From assembly GCA_964619535.1 (NCBI GenBank), contig CAZUEX010000013.1, positions 1 to 64,000 of the forward strand: 64,000 nt of DNA, given 5' to 3'. How positions within the stretch are numbered: the first letter of the stretch is position 1; every line of letters starts with the position of its first letter. This DNA is from Leptonema sp964619535. GTDB taxonomy: Bacteria > Spirochaetota > Leptospiria > Leptospirales > Leptonemataceae. Of this stretch, positions 10,001-18,202 are shown piece by piece. The position numbers and the translations under genes were made by a program. Under the pieces are notes generated by a model. The model was not told the DNA's origin, ran no database searches, and worked only from the letters and a program-made list of their open reading frames with translations.

Positions 10001-10606
10001 GCCCTGAAATCCCTGCGTTCGCTGCCCATCGAGCGCCTCGCCGGTATGTCCTCGCAGTCCAGAGTAGAGATTGCAGCCGTCATCTATGAAGCCCAGATCC
10101 GCGCGAACAAAAACAAACGTGAGTTTGCAAGGCTTCAGCTCGAAGATCTTACCGGTACCGTTTCGGCCATTGCCTTTTCGCAGATCGTTGAATCGAGGCG
10201 CGAATACCTGGTAGAAGACCAGATTGTCTGGGTAAAAGGCACGGTTGACATCGATGACGATACCGGTGTTCCCACCCTGCTCATCGAAGACCTGACGCCT
10301 CTTACGGATGAGGTCATCGAAGAAAAGCAGGAACGCTCCCTTCACCTGAAGCTGCGCAAGCAGGATATGGATGAGAACTCGCTGCAGGGACTCGTTCAGG
10401 TCCTGAAAAGCAGTCGGGGGCCACTTCTTATCTATTTTCACATTGAGGCAGAGAATTCAGAGCCCACGGTGATCCGTGCCCATGAGTCCTTCTGTGTGGA
10501 GTGGAATCAGGATCTGGCAGAGAGATTGAAAAGCTTTCGTGGAGTACAGGGTGCCTATCTTTCTGTGGGTGGCCAGGTCAGGCCACTCTTTGAGGCTGCG
10601 GTATAG
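7052..10606 (+). CDS. dnaE: DNA polymerase III subunit alpha
   Basis: Replicative polymerase catalytic subunit. The N-terminal PHP domain (residues ~15-280) opens with HLHLHTTYSLLDG and ITDHGNMFG. The C-family polymerase core carries GPGRGSAAGS and the catalytic PDIDVDFC motif (about residue 415), with the fingers and tau-binding parts following (YRPGPLNSGM, YGVILYQEQVM, AEYGFNKSHSAAYA). An OB-fold lies near residues 1010-1090. The length of 1184 residues and the absence of an inserted exonuclease domain match the DnaE1 type. It is a monocistronic plus-strand gene in a mostly minus-strand region; the ATG at 7052 has no strong ribosome-binding site. Confidence 0.97.
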   Translation: MGSELQEKQNPPQFNEKFAHLHLHTTYSLLDGAIRIDELMKHCKANGMDSVAITDHGNMFGVIHFYQQAIKHGIKPIIGNEFYVAPGKMTETRTLENLADGNNYHLVLLAQNETGYRNLIKLTSRSFTDGFYRKPRIDYDLLAAHSEGLICLTACLGGEVQRKILSGKQKEAENLAGKLAEIFGRDRFYLEIQRHGLPEEETVARANREISKRLGIPLVLTNDSHFLRREDHLTQDILLRINQKKSIDEPLQFGFNEEFYVKSPAEMWSLFPEIPDAFYNTQKIADMVDLNFQFGNPLLPRFEIPEGYDLNSYFRKLCEDGLKRRYGDPVPQRMKERFEFELNVITGMDFPGYFLIVQDFINWAKRNGIPVGPGRGSAAGSIVAYALGITDIDPMRYNLLFERFLNPDRKEMPDIDVDFCVDRREEVINYVREKYGRENVAQIITYGTMAAKACIKDVARVLKMPFAEANKFSAAIPSVPKISLNKALEDSPEFKRLTEASDLNKKIFSVARALEGNSRQTGVHAAGVVIAPEPLENLVPLATVTNPGNRDGGRILVTQFDMNTVAQVGLVKMDFLGLRNLTVINNAVKSIEQRTGKKIDINSLPLDDRNTYRILQEGNLKGIFQLETSPGMRDFVIRLQPETFEDIIALIAMYRPGPLNSGMADSYINRKKGREKVHYPHPDLEEILKETYGVILYQEQVMQIAQRIGGFTRGQSDALRKAMGKKIREKMAEMKELYLKGAAERGYDPTFAAALYDDMAAFAEYGFNKSHSAAYAMVVYQTAYLKANYTADYMCAVLDSERHNTDSLVPYIRESRDLGLTVLGPDINSSELRFRLEDDKTIRFGLGAIKGVGEAAVEKLIESRKRLESGRFKGFYHFLENIDLRQCNRRMLEALIHAGCFDSMGYTRKALIEAVEMGMQHAQSKQRDIAQGQSSLFGMLEEESEPIPRGEGVREFSEQEKLRAEKQVLGIYFSGHPMRKYERALKSLRSLPIERLAGMSSQSRVEIAAVIYEAQIRANKNKREFARLQLEDLTGTVSAIAFSQIVESRREYLVEDQIVWVKGTVDIDDDTGVPTLLIEDLTPLTDEVIEEKQERSLHLKLRKQDMDENSLQGLVQVLKSSRGPLLIYFHIEAENSEPTVIRAHESFCVEWNQDLAERLKSFRGVQGAYLSVGGQVRPLFEAAV

Positions 10607-10612
10607 CCCCTG

Positions 10613-10656
10613 GCGCCTTCTCCTTCGGGGATCAGTCCGAAGGGCCGAGAAGGCGC
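10613..10656. terminator. Long hairpin spanning the convergent ends of dnaE and the 10632 gene
   Basis: GCGCCTTCTC (613-622 of this kilobase, i.e. 10613-10622) pairs perfectly with GAGAAGGCGC (10647-10656). Inside it CCTTCGG (10622-10628) pairs with CCGAAGG (10637-10643). The structure begins 7 bp after the dnaE stop and covers the stop of the minus-strand gene. Neither side has a T-run, so it is more a 3'-end stabiliser or Rho-type boundary than a textbook intrinsic terminator. Confidence 0.55.
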
Positions 10657-11315
10657 AGGGTAAAGCTGCGATCCATGGATCCGCTCATCTCAATGGTGTA
10701 TTCACCGGGACTTAGCTCATCGAAGTAAATCCGACCCGTTGCGTCTCGCACGGTTTGCGATGAGATAGGGCGATCGTTTTCGAACAGACGAACGGTCAAA
10801 GGCTCTTTTAGATCCTGAAAGAGCAGCGAAATCATCACCGTATCCTGTGTTGAGCGCATAATGCTGTATTCGATCAGGCCGCCGCCCTGCAGGGCCTCGT
10901 TCATGGTCAGACGACTGGCAGTGGCCGCCCGGGCACGGCGTGTGGGAGTAACAGCAACAAAGACCGGCTCCAGTCCTTTCAGCGTGGAGGCAATCAGCTC
11001 AAGGCCGGCCCCAAGACGCACCACGATGGAGCCGGTTTCCTTCTTTCCCTGGCCCTGGTCCCTTTTCTCGGCCTCAAAGTAACGGTTCACGGCTGCCTGC
11101 AGAGCCTCGGGAAGAGGATGCCGGACCTCCTTCATTCTGTCCACGGCAGAGGCCAGGGAAAGCACATAGGCCAGATCTTCCTGGTCTATCTTCTTCCCTG
11201 CAGCGTAGCGGTCATAGATGGCAGCCATCCTGCCCTCATCGCCATCGGGAATCCTCTGTCTTGAAAGCTCCTGCATGGCAGCAATTAAAAGCAGTTCTCG
11301 GTGTTCAGAAATCAT
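10632..11315 (-). CDS. Uncharacterised protein paired with the sigma factor gene
   Basis: 227 residues, no recognised family. The first half is helical and charged (ELLLIAAMQELSRQRIPDGD, YAAGKKIDQEDLAYVLSLA); the second half is predicted to be beta-rich (GSIVVRLGAGLELIAST, RIYFDELSPGEYTIEMSGS), ending like a small beta-sandwich. No transmembrane segment or zinc-finger anti-sigma motif is present. The ATG at 11315 has AGGAGA five bases upstream; the longer frame to 11411 is an extension without a ribosome-binding site. It lies directly downstream of the sigma gene at 11408, the usual place for an anti-sigma factor, but that role is inference. Confidence 0.65.
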   Translation of the reverse strand: MISEHRELLLIAAMQELSRQRIPDGDEGRMAAIYDRYAAGKKIDQEDLAYVLSLASAVDRMKEVRHPLPEALQAAVNRYFEAEKRDQGQGKKETGSIVVRLGAGLELIASTLKGLEPVFVAVTPTRRARAATASRLTMNEALQGGGLIEYSIMRSTQDTVMISLLFQDLKEPLTVRLFENDRPISSQTVRDATGRIYFDELSPGEYTIEMSGSMDRSFTLRLLGPSD

Positions 11316-11379
11316 AGCATCTCCTGTCATCGGTGTATAGGACGCTACCAGGCGAAAAATTCTAACAAAGCCCCTACAT

Positions 11380-11404
11380 AAAAAAAACCGCCCCTGAAAC
11401 GGTT
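11380..11404 (-). terminator. Weak intrinsic terminator after the sigma factor gene
   Basis: On the minus strand AACCG (11404-11400) pairs with CGGTT (11390-11386) around a 9-base loop and runs into eight T residues. It begins four bases after the sigma-factor stop. The short stem suggests partial termination, allowing some read-through into the 10632 gene. Confidence 0.5.
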
Positions 11405-11407
11405 CCA

Positions 11408-12340
11408 TCAAAACAGCTTCTTCAACTCCGGATCGTTGGTCAGAAAGGACACAACCTTTCCCATGTACACAGAGACGCTGCCCTCAGGAATCTTCAAAAA
11501 CGATGCCACCACCCGGTAAGGAACCCGAGCAACGAGCAGGCCTTTCCGTTTCCGTTCGAGTATTTTGTTGCGAGTTGCGTATTTCTTATCGAGAGAGGCA
11601 TCGATGCGCTCACGTTCCGCCTCTGCATCCTTTCGATCGAGCAGCCTCTCCCGCATCTCCTTCAATCGATAGATGGACAGATACAGGTGTGTCAGAGAAT
11701 CTTCTTTTTTGAGATTGTCTTCTTCTCGTTCTGCAAGGGAAGAGCGTGTGGAGAGCACAAACTGCGTAATCGTATCTGCAGACAGGTCATATTCTTTTCT
11801 CAGAAAGGCCACCTCATCTGCCGTAAGGTCTACGTAGTAGATGTATACCAGCTTGAAGATGACCTTGTGCAGCACGGGCACCTGCTCCAGCTTCCGAAAA
11901 AGAAGACCATCCACGCCTTCACCGGCCGTGATGACGGTTTCGATTCCGGGCCGCGTCTCTTCTTTTTCGATGCGCTCCACGGGGATGATATCGAGTTCTC
12001 GCCGGCTTCTCAGCCAGTCGATGACAAGGTTACGGAGTACGGTATAAAGCCATGTTCGGAACCTGGAGTCTCCGACGAAGGTCTTCATGCGGCGCCCATC
12101 ACGCAGGCGCTCAAAGGCAAAAAGGAAGAAATCACCGGCCTCATCCTCGGACATATTGAAGACACGGATGGGAAAGTTATAGATATCCTGGCCATACAGC
12201 TCAAAGAAACGCTGCAGGGCATCCGCTTCTCCCCGCTTGCATCGATCGACAAGACGGAGGATTTCCCGCTCATCGTTTGAGGGCTCTGATTCCACTGCAA
12301 GGACAGATTGCGTATCGTTTTTTTTATTGTTTCCGGACAT
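11408..12340 (-). CDS. Sigma-70 family (ECF-like) RNA polymerase sigma factor with a long interdomain insert
   Basis: Alternative sigma factor. Region 2 is clear: CKRGEADALQRFFELYGQDI, then DEAGDFFLFAFERL and DSRFRTWLYTVLRNLVIDWL, the ECF -10 recognition stretch. The C-terminus has a helix-turn-helix-like region 4 (VPYRVVASFLKIPEGSVSVYM). Between them lie roughly 150 residues instead of the usual short linker; these include a charged, probably coiled helical part (LKEMRERLLDRKDAEAERER). At 310 residues it is much longer than a standard ECF factor (~170-200). It is divergent from the M23 peptidase gene with 38 bp between starts, and is followed by the 10632 gene, a candidate regulator. Confidence 0.85.
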   Translation of the reverse strand: MSGNNKKNDTQSVLAVESEPSNDEREILRLVDRCKRGEADALQRFFELYGQDIYNFPIRVFNMSEDEAGDFFLFAFERLRDGRRMKTFVGDSRFRTWLYTVLRNLVIDWLRSRRELDIIPVERIEKEETRPGIETVITAGEGVDGLLFRKLEQVPVLHKVIFKLVYIYYVDLTADEVAFLRKEYDLSADTITQFVLSTRSSLAEREEDNLKKEDSLTHLYLSIYRLKEMRERLLDRKDAEAERERIDASLDKKYATRNKILERKRKGLLVARVPYRVVASFLKIPEGSVSVYMGKVVSFLTNDPELKKLF

Positions 12341-12378
12341 AGGAGAGTAATTCCTTACATATAGACCGGGATTGTGTC

Positions 12379-13320
12379 ATGTCCAGTAAAAATCTACGCC
12401 TCATTCTGCTTACATCTCTGCTCGCTACGACTGCACTGTTCCTGCCTGACTCGCTGCAGTCCGGCAACGGTCGCTTTTCCTGGCCGATCGAAAAAGGCAA
12501 TCCGCCCGAGCTGGCGATGATCTCTTCCACTTTCGGTGAATCCAGAACGGATCATTTTCATGCCGGAGTCGACATTGCCGGTTCCCGAGAAAAGGTGCGC
12601 CCTGTGGCCGGTGGCAGGCTGTTATTCTACCAGTTTGCCTCGATGAATCCCTATCGTCCCATGCCAGGGGCAGGAAATCAGATCTGGCTCGACCACGGAG
12701 ATGGGCTGTGGAGCGGCTACTACCACCTCAGTGAGTTCCGCATCACCCGCCGATTTGTAGAACGAAACCATGTTATTGCGCTGTCAGGAAATACAGGACG
12801 ATCCGGAGGGCCTCACCTGCACTTTGTACTCACAGAGGGATTCGGCAAAAGCTACGTGAACCCCATGATCGATCTTCTTCCAGAGGCAGTGGAATCAAAT
12901 CCTCCCGTTATCGAGCATCTTGTTTTTATTACCGATAACGGCATCTCGCGAATCAGGCCAGGCGAGGATGAGGTGCGCTCTATTCGCCTGACCAGACACT
13001 ATCCGCTTTATCTGGAGCTTCGCGATCCCGGTCTGGAATCGGGCAGTCGCCGAAGTCCGAAACTGGTAGATTGGAGCCTTGAAGCAGGCGGGAATACTGT
13101 AAGCCAGGGAAAAATCGATTTTCGCAGTGTGGACCTTGTTGACGGAACCCTGCGACTCAATGGCAGGCTTGAGTTTGATGCCGTATACAGTGATAGCTTT
13201 TTGCGGCTTGGAGATCCGGAGATTCTCGATGGTCTGAACCGCATCACGGTGCGAGCGGTAGATTATGCCGGCAATGAGTCTACGGCCGTCTTTGTGCTCG
13301 ACGTAAGGCGTGAGTATTAA
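12379..13320 (+). CDS. Secreted M23/LytM-family peptidase
   Basis: Probable periplasmic peptidoglycan endopeptidase or LytM-type activator. An N-terminal signal sequence (NLRLILLTSLLATTALFLP) precedes the LytM domain, whose zinc ligands are all present: HFHAGVDIAG (H and D, about residues 56-60) and GGPHLHFVL (H-x-H, about residues 142-144). Catalytic competence is therefore expected. The C-terminal ~150 residues are a beta-rich domain that I cannot classify (LDGLNRITVRAVDYAGNEST resembles an Ig-like strand pattern). At 313 residues it is a single-domain enzyme plus this accessory domain. It starts 38 bp from the divergent sigma gene and converges on the TPR gene at 13324. Confidence 0.9.
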   Translation: MSSKNLRLILLTSLLATTALFLPDSLQSGNGRFSWPIEKGNPPELAMISSTFGESRTDHFHAGVDIAGSREKVRPVAGGRLLFYQFASMNPYRPMPGAGNQIWLDHGDGLWSGYYHLSEFRITRRFVERNHVIALSGNTGRSGGPHLHFVLTEGFGKSYVNPMIDLLPEAVESNPPVIEHLVFITDNGISRIRPGEDEVRSIRLTRHYPLYLELRDPGLESGSRRSPKLVDWSLEAGGNTVSQGKIDFRSVDLVDGTLRLNGRLEFDAVYSDSFLRLGDPEILDGLNRITVRAVDYAGNESTAVFVLDVRREY

Positions 13321-13323
13321 CCG

Positions 13324-15240
13324 CTACCGCCTTACAACACGTTCCACAACCATACCCTTGCCGATACGATCCGCCCGCCCTGTCAGCAGGCTGACACGAC
13401 TGACGTATCGCGAGGTCTCTTCTACTTTCAGAATAATATCGCGATCTGTGATCGAACGCAGCAGCTCTTCTTTTTTCAGTCCATCGGCCTTCCCGACATT
13501 CACAATGAGGTTCTTCACATCAATCACCGATGCACGAAGCGGAACCGTTCGATCCAGAAAGTCCACCACCCTGGTGGCCAGAAGATCCACATCGGAGGTG
13601 GCCGCATGGTCAGAAAAAGAGCCAAGCACGATGCCGTCTCGGTTACGCACCCGCAGCCTCAGTCGTAACGAACTGCCTCGTAAATCATAAGACCCTTCCA
13701 GCATCGCATCAAGGTCTCTGACTCCCATGCCGGTAAGAAGATCGGGCACAACCGCATCATAGAAAAGGAATGCAGCCTTGTTTGGAAGTCGTCTCTGCAA
13801 TCCGGAACGTACACGGTCATCTACCACCTGCCACCGCCCGGCAGGACGCAAAGCTTCACGCAAAAACGAGGCCAGCAATGCAGGTTCGCGATAGTGTTCC
13901 ATTGAATTGCGATCGGCGCGAAGATCAAAGATCAGGATCTGTTGGGGATGACGTGCATAATCTGCCTCTTCCAGACCAACCCTGTACGGCAGGTAGCTTC
14001 GACGCGAGCGAAGAGCTTCGCGCAGACGTGTATTCCAGCGATGTTCGTTCGGTTCCCTGTCTCTCAGATAGGTCAGCGTACGCAGATAATCCTCATAAGC
14101 TCCGGCCAGGCGATATCGTTCCAGCAGCTGCTTGCGTAAAGAAAGGTCTTCGCTGTACAGCTCAAAGGCCCGGCTGAGATGAAACTCTTCGGCATCACTT
14201 CTGTTACGCGCACGCCTCCGCTTTGCCTCCAACATACGAGCCTTCATCCGCTGCAAACGCCAGCGCTGCAAAGAGTGGTTGCGATCGTGGCGAATTAAGG
14301 CCTCTTCAAAGCGAAAACAGGACAGTGGCAGCATATTCCTTTCGCAGGCAACCTGCAGAGATGCAACCAGCTCTTTCACATCTCCCTGTACCGCTTCAAG
14401 AATGTTGGCATGTAAAACGGACCGACGCTCAATATCGCTGCGATCCAGTCGCTCCGAAAGCGCCTTTGCTTCGCCTGCATGACCGAGAAGATACTCCACA
14501 TGGATCAGATCGGCGATGACGGCCGGATCATCGCCCGCCGCATGGAGATACATCCGATAGTAGCGTCGCGCCTTTTCAAGCTGTGGTTGGCCGTATTTGC
14601 TGTAAGACAGCCTGTAGTGGATCTCTGCTCGTTTCTTGATCAGCGAAAGGGCCTCGGGCGAGATGAGCGCTGCCTGTTCCAGACGGCGTTCCGATTCCTG
14701 TATCCTGCCCTCTTCTGCTGCCAGAACGGCCAGCTCAAGGAGGGCAGCCAGCATCGTCGGATCCTGACGCAGGGCCTTTTCCAGAAAGCCGCGACGCAGA
14801 TCGTTGCGTCCCATCATCCGGTAATAGGAAGCCATGGCCACATTCAGTGCGGGGTTAGACGGATCCTTCTGTCGCACCTGACTCAGCAGCTCATATGCCT
14901 GGTCGGCCTGACCATTCTGGAGGTAGGATTCGGCTACACCGATCTTTGCCTCGAGCAGGTCCGGCCGCAGCTGTGAGGCATGTAAGAAGACAGACCGGGC
15001 CCGATCCGTGTAGCCCATCCCCAGCAGGCTTCTACCAAGCCCCAGATAGGCCTCGGATCTTCTCGGTTCGCGCTCGGTCCACTGTCTGTAAAGCTCTGCC
15101 GCTTCGGGCAGACGGCCCTGTGCAAGGGCCTGCGCTGCCTTTTCACGCAGCTCCGATAGCGGCATGGATGGCCGGGCAGTGATGGCCAGAGGCAGAAGCA
15201 GGAATAGAATGATAACCCTTCTAACCTTTTCAGGGAACAA
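13324..15240 (-). CDS. Exported TPR-repeat protein
   Basis: About 638 residues. A signal peptide (VRRVIILFLLLPLAITARPS) is followed by at least five tetratricopeptide repeats over ~residues 30-260 (EAAELYRQWTEREPRRSEAY, LEAKIGVAESYLQNGQADQA and others). A long helical part follows, then a C-terminal part (~420 on) with mixed alpha/beta character, including DRDIILKVEETSRYVSRVSL. The start is an unusual TTG at 15240: GGAGG lies five bases upstream and the signal peptide then has normal length, while upstream in-frame codons lack this. It overlaps the preceding gene by 11 bp, implying coupled expression and a common envelope function with the NHL protein. Confidence 0.8.
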   Translation of the reverse strand: MFPEKVRRVIILFLLLPLAITARPSMPLSELREKAAQALAQGRLPEAAELYRQWTEREPRRSEAYLGLGRSLLGMGYTDRARSVFLHASQLRPDLLEAKIGVAESYLQNGQADQAYELLSQVRQKDPSNPALNVAMASYYRMMGRNDLRRGFLEKALRQDPTMLAALLELAVLAAEEGRIQESERRLEQAALISPEALSLIKKRAEIHYRLSYSKYGQPQLEKARRYYRMYLHAAGDDPAVIADLIHVEYLLGHAGEAKALSERLDRSDIERRSVLHANILEAVQGDVKELVASLQVACERNMLPLSCFRFEEALIRHDRNHSLQRWRLQRMKARMLEAKRRRARNRSDAEEFHLSRAFELYSEDLSLRKQLLERYRLAGAYEDYLRTLTYLRDREPNEHRWNTRLREALRSRRSYLPYRVGLEEADYARHPQQILIFDLRADRNSMEHYREPALLASFLREALRPAGRWQVVDDRVRSGLQRRLPNKAAFLFYDAVVPDLLTGMGVRDLDAMLEGSYDLRGSSLRLRLRVRNRDGIVLGSFSDHAATSDVDLLATRVVDFLDRTVPLRASVIDVKNLIVNVGKADGLKKEELLRSITDRDIILKVEETSRYVSRVSLLTGRADRIGKGMVVERVVRR

Positions 15241-17296
15241 AATATCCTCCGTCAGCGGCTCCGGTGGTCTTTCTGTAATGCACCTGTACGGACACATCCA
15301 TGTAGCGTCCGCGCAGGTTCCCCCCTGGAGAACGATAGGTGATGATATAGCGTGGATCTTTTATGGCCGCCATCCTGGAGTAAAGCTTCTTCCGTTCTGT
15401 TTCATCGAAGAAGCGCACGTAGTAGCCGCCTGTTTCTTCGCTGATCCTGCGATACACAGCCGAGGCCCCGGGGTCGCCATCTGCCATACCGGCCTCGAAC
15501 GAAAGGACGTGCACGGGAATGGAATGAGCCCTGGCGTATTGAACAAGCAGGGTGGGATCATATCGTCCAAAGGCATCCGGGAACGATCTGCCGGAAACGA
15601 CGAGCAATACGCCGGCAGGTCCCTTGCGGTCCAGAAGATCGGTAATGGCATCGTAAATGGCCCGGCCAATGGCCGGCTCTTCGACGGCAGGCTGGCGCAT
15701 CCGGGCTATGAGCTGTCTGCGCTCCAGGCCTTCGTAGGCAACGATGGTGCGACGATCTGCCAGGGAAAGACGAAGCCGATCCGAGATACGGATATCTTCC
15801 AGTACATCGTGCATTCCGGCCTCAAGAAAGTTATCCAGGCCGTCTTTCTCAAAGGCAGTGGAGTTTTCTTTTACGATAACAAGATTCATGCGATTCTGGA
15901 ACCGGTGCATTCCGTCCACCCGCACGGGATAGATGCGGCTTCCATTCTCGTATACCATGAAATTCTCGGATGTAAGGCCGCGAACGATGTTATCCTCTGT
16001 TGCAGATCGATCCAGGACACGCACCATCAGCGCCACATCCGGATAAGAAGAGCTTTCAATCGGATACAGGGTAACGTCATAACTGGAACGAAGAGCGGCC
16101 TCGGCCGTCAGATGCAGAACACTGCCTTTTCCTGTAGCTATGTAAAGGCGGTTTCGGGCGTCGCTGCGAAACGATATAGCCTTTTCTAAAGGCAGCAATC
16201 GGTCGGAATCATCACGAATCGTCGGTAATGAGATGAAGCGATCGGCGGCCAGGTCATAGATCTGGGGACCGGTTTTCTGATCTGCTATCAGCAGCCGATC
16301 CTGTTCCCAGTCCACAGCAACGGGTTTTTCCAGTTCTCTTCCGGCAATCTTCCTCGCCACCAGTCCGTCTTCGTCGAGGATGTAGACGGCGCCGTCCATA
16401 TCGGCTACGGCTATGCGTCTTCCATCGGAGGCGATTCCCGCCGGTCTGCGAAGCGACCGGGGCTGCCACAGCCCGAGAAGATTGCCATTCAGATCAAAGC
16501 GCTGGATGCGTCGATTGCCCTGATCCACAACGTAGATAACGTCCTGAACGATAGCAATGCCAGAAGGGCCGTGAAAGCTCCCTTCATCGGAGCCAGGCTC
16601 GCCAAAGCTCTGCACATGCCGTCCATCCTTCTCTAAAACAAGGATGCGATCCGCTGCATAGTCTGCCACGTAGAACCGGTCCCGGTAAAGCTGGAAGGAC
16701 ATGGGCCCTTCCAGCCGCTGGCCGATACGTCCGGTCAGGGTTTCCAGATGATCGAAATCCGGACCTTTGCCCGATGTTGTTACCTGCTGGAAGGCAGGCC
16801 GGAAACGATAGATGCCGGGTGGATCAAAACTCAGAACGTAGATATTCCCTCTGTCATCGGTTTGAACATCGACAGGGGCATAGGCGCTTTTTCCAGGCCG
16901 GATCCAGCCATAAAAGTGGTAGGGGCCGGGCTCCGTATCTCCGGTAAAGCCATGCTGGATCAGATTGATGCGATCCTCGATCATGCGGTCCGCACCCGAG
17001 GATTCAAGCAGGGACTCCCACTGCTCCAGAGCGCTTTCGTAGTCGCCGGTAAAATAGTAGGAATCGCCCAGGAACCGCCTGGCAAGTGGCAGATCGGATT
17101 TTATGTCAAGAGACCGATAGAAGTACTCCCTGGCAGCCACAAAGTTCCGGGCATTGAAATGGTACAGGCCCTTCTCCAGGTATTCAGAAGCCTTCTCTTC
17201 TTTCAGACGAAAAAAGGGTAGCTCCCGGGCAATCAGATAGCCGCCCCCCGGTACAGCTGCGATGCTCAACAATAAAAGCAGTCTTTTGCCCCACAT
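15230..17296 (-). CDS. Envelope protein with TPR, NHL-propeller and VWA-like domains
   Basis: 688 residues. An N-terminal hydrophobic anchor or signal (RLLLLLSIAAVPGGGYLIA) is followed by two or three TPRs (KGLYHFNARNFVAAREYFYR, RRFLGDSYYFTGDYESALEQ). An NHL-type beta-propeller covers ~residues 130-400 (GPSGIAIVQDVIYVVDQGNR, RRPAGIASDGRRIAVADMDG). The C-terminal ~200 residues look like a von Willebrand A fold (LNLVIVKENS, GVLLVVSGRSFPDAF, IPVHVLSFEAG), although the MIDAS DxSxS motif is not evident. This layout suggests extracytoplasmic protein-protein contacts. It is followed by the overlapping exported TPR gene, and preceded by the 17358 gene and a weak terminator. Confidence 0.82.
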   Translation of the reverse strand: MWGKRLLLLLSIAAVPGGGYLIARELPFFRLKEEKASEYLEKGLYHFNARNFVAAREYFYRSLDIKSDLPLARRFLGDSYYFTGDYESALEQWESLLESSGADRMIEDRINLIQHGFTGDTEPGPYHFYGWIRPGKSAYAPVDVQTDDRGNIYVLSFDPPGIYRFRPAFQQVTTSGKGPDFDHLETLTGRIGQRLEGPMSFQLYRDRFYVADYAADRILVLEKDGRHVQSFGEPGSDEGSFHGPSGIAIVQDVIYVVDQGNRRIQRFDLNGNLLGLWQPRSLRRPAGIASDGRRIAVADMDGAVYILDEDGLVARKIAGRELEKPVAVDWEQDRLLIADQKTGPQIYDLAADRFISLPTIRDDSDRLLPLEKAISFRSDARNRLYIATGKGSVLHLTAEAALRSSYDVTLYPIESSSYPDVALMVRVLDRSATEDNIVRGLTSENFMVYENGSRIYPVRVDGMHRFQNRMNLVIVKENSTAFEKDGLDNFLEAGMHDVLEDIRISDRLRLSLADRRTIVAYEGLERRQLIARMRQPAVEEPAIGRAIYDAITDLLDRKGPAGVLLVVSGRSFPDAFGRYDPTLLVQYARAHSIPVHVLSFEAGMADGDPGASAVYRRISEETGGYYVRFFDETERKKLYSRMAAIKDPRYIITYRSPGGNLRGRYMDVSVQVHYRKTTGAADGGYFVP

Positions 17297-17333
17297 CTAT
17301 GGATTATGTCGGCAAGAATGGGGCAATTCCATC

Positions 17334-17352
17334 AAAAAAGAGCGGATCTCTT
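17334..17352 (-). terminator. Weak intrinsic terminator after the 17358 gene
   Basis: Minus-strand AAGAG (17352-17348) pairs with CTCTT (17342-17338) around ATCCG and continues into a run of T residues (17339-17334). It follows the stop of the 17358 gene by five bases. The stem has only five pairs, so read-through to the NHL gene is likely. Confidence 0.4.
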
Positions 17353-17357
17353 AAAGA

Positions 17358-18191
17358 TTATTCACGGGGAGGCATGCCCAGCTTCTTGCGTAGCTCCTGG
17401 TTTTCCCGGTACAGCTCCACAACCTCGGAATCGGTGTAGATGTTCAGGCGCTGCAGGGCCTCGATGATCTTATCTCGCTCCAGGTTCTCTTCACGGCTCA
17501 GGTTCAGGGCAATCTCTGCAGCCCGCAGGGTGTCCCGGGCCTGCTGCAGCTCCGAATCACGAAAGACCTGCAGCTTCTCCATGGCCGTCAGGGCATCCTG
17601 CATATGCAGCATCTCATGCTCTTTCAGACGGAATGCCTCGTTGATGGCACGGTTGACCTCTTCTTCGAACACTCGATAGCGTTGCTCAAATTCCAGCAGG
17701 CGCTGAAAGGCTATGCTTTCGCCTTTTACCTCGGACATCTCTTTCTGGATCAGGTTCGAAAAAGAATCAAAGAACTCCCTGTGTGCCCGCACCTGTGTGG
17801 AAAAGTCCTGTATGATCGAGCGATAGCGTTCCAGCTGCAAAAGCACCGTCAAAAACATCTGTAAAACGCCTGACTTGATGCCATCATCGAGCAGATACAG
17901 CCTTTTTCGCACGCGGAGCAGCTGGTCTGCCCTGTGGTATTCTGCCTCGGGGACCAGCACAACCCGGTAATAGGGCAGCAACCTTGGCAGCTCATCCAGG
18001 GTACGACACTGGGCCTCAAGATCGCCTGCCTCTACCTGTACAAAAACGAGATGGATTCCCGTATCATCAGGCTGAAGAGTCTTTGCATCTTCAAAACTGC
18101 ATTCACGAATCGTTAGATCCGGAAACTCTTCAGACATGTTCAGAGGGAAGTTTCTATTCTTTGAGATATGCCAGATGGTGAATGAAGCCAT
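17358..18191 (-). CDS. Coiled-coil protein with a degenerate receiver-like N-domain
   Basis: 277 residues, no signal peptide or membrane segment. The N-terminal ~120 residues alternate strands and helices as in response-regulator receivers (FTIWHIS, HLVFVQVEAGD, YRVVLVPEAE, KRLYLLDDGI), but where the phosphoacceptor Asp would sit the sequence reads VFVQV, so phosphorylation is not expected. From ~residue 125 the chain is a long, nearly continuous coiled coil (LIQKEMSEVKGESIAFQRLL, LRAAEIALNLSREENLERDK). It is 11 bp downstream of the LptF/LptG-type permease gene and probably cotranscribed with it. The receiver assignment is a fold-pattern inference. Confidence 0.7.
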   Translation of the reverse strand: MASFTIWHISKNRNFPLNMSEEFPDLTIRECSFEDAKTLQPDDTGIHLVFVQVEAGDLEAQCRTLDELPRLLPYYRVVLVPEAEYHRADQLLRVRKRLYLLDDGIKSGVLQMFLTVLLQLERYRSIIQDFSTQVRAHREFFDSFSNLIQKEMSEVKGESIAFQRLLEFEQRYRVFEEEVNRAINEAFRLKEHEMLHMQDALTAMEKLQVFRDSELQQARDTLRAAEIALNLSREENLERDKIIEALQRLNIYTDSEVVELYRENQELRKKLGMPPRE

Positions 18192-18202
18192 AGAATCAGC
18201 AA

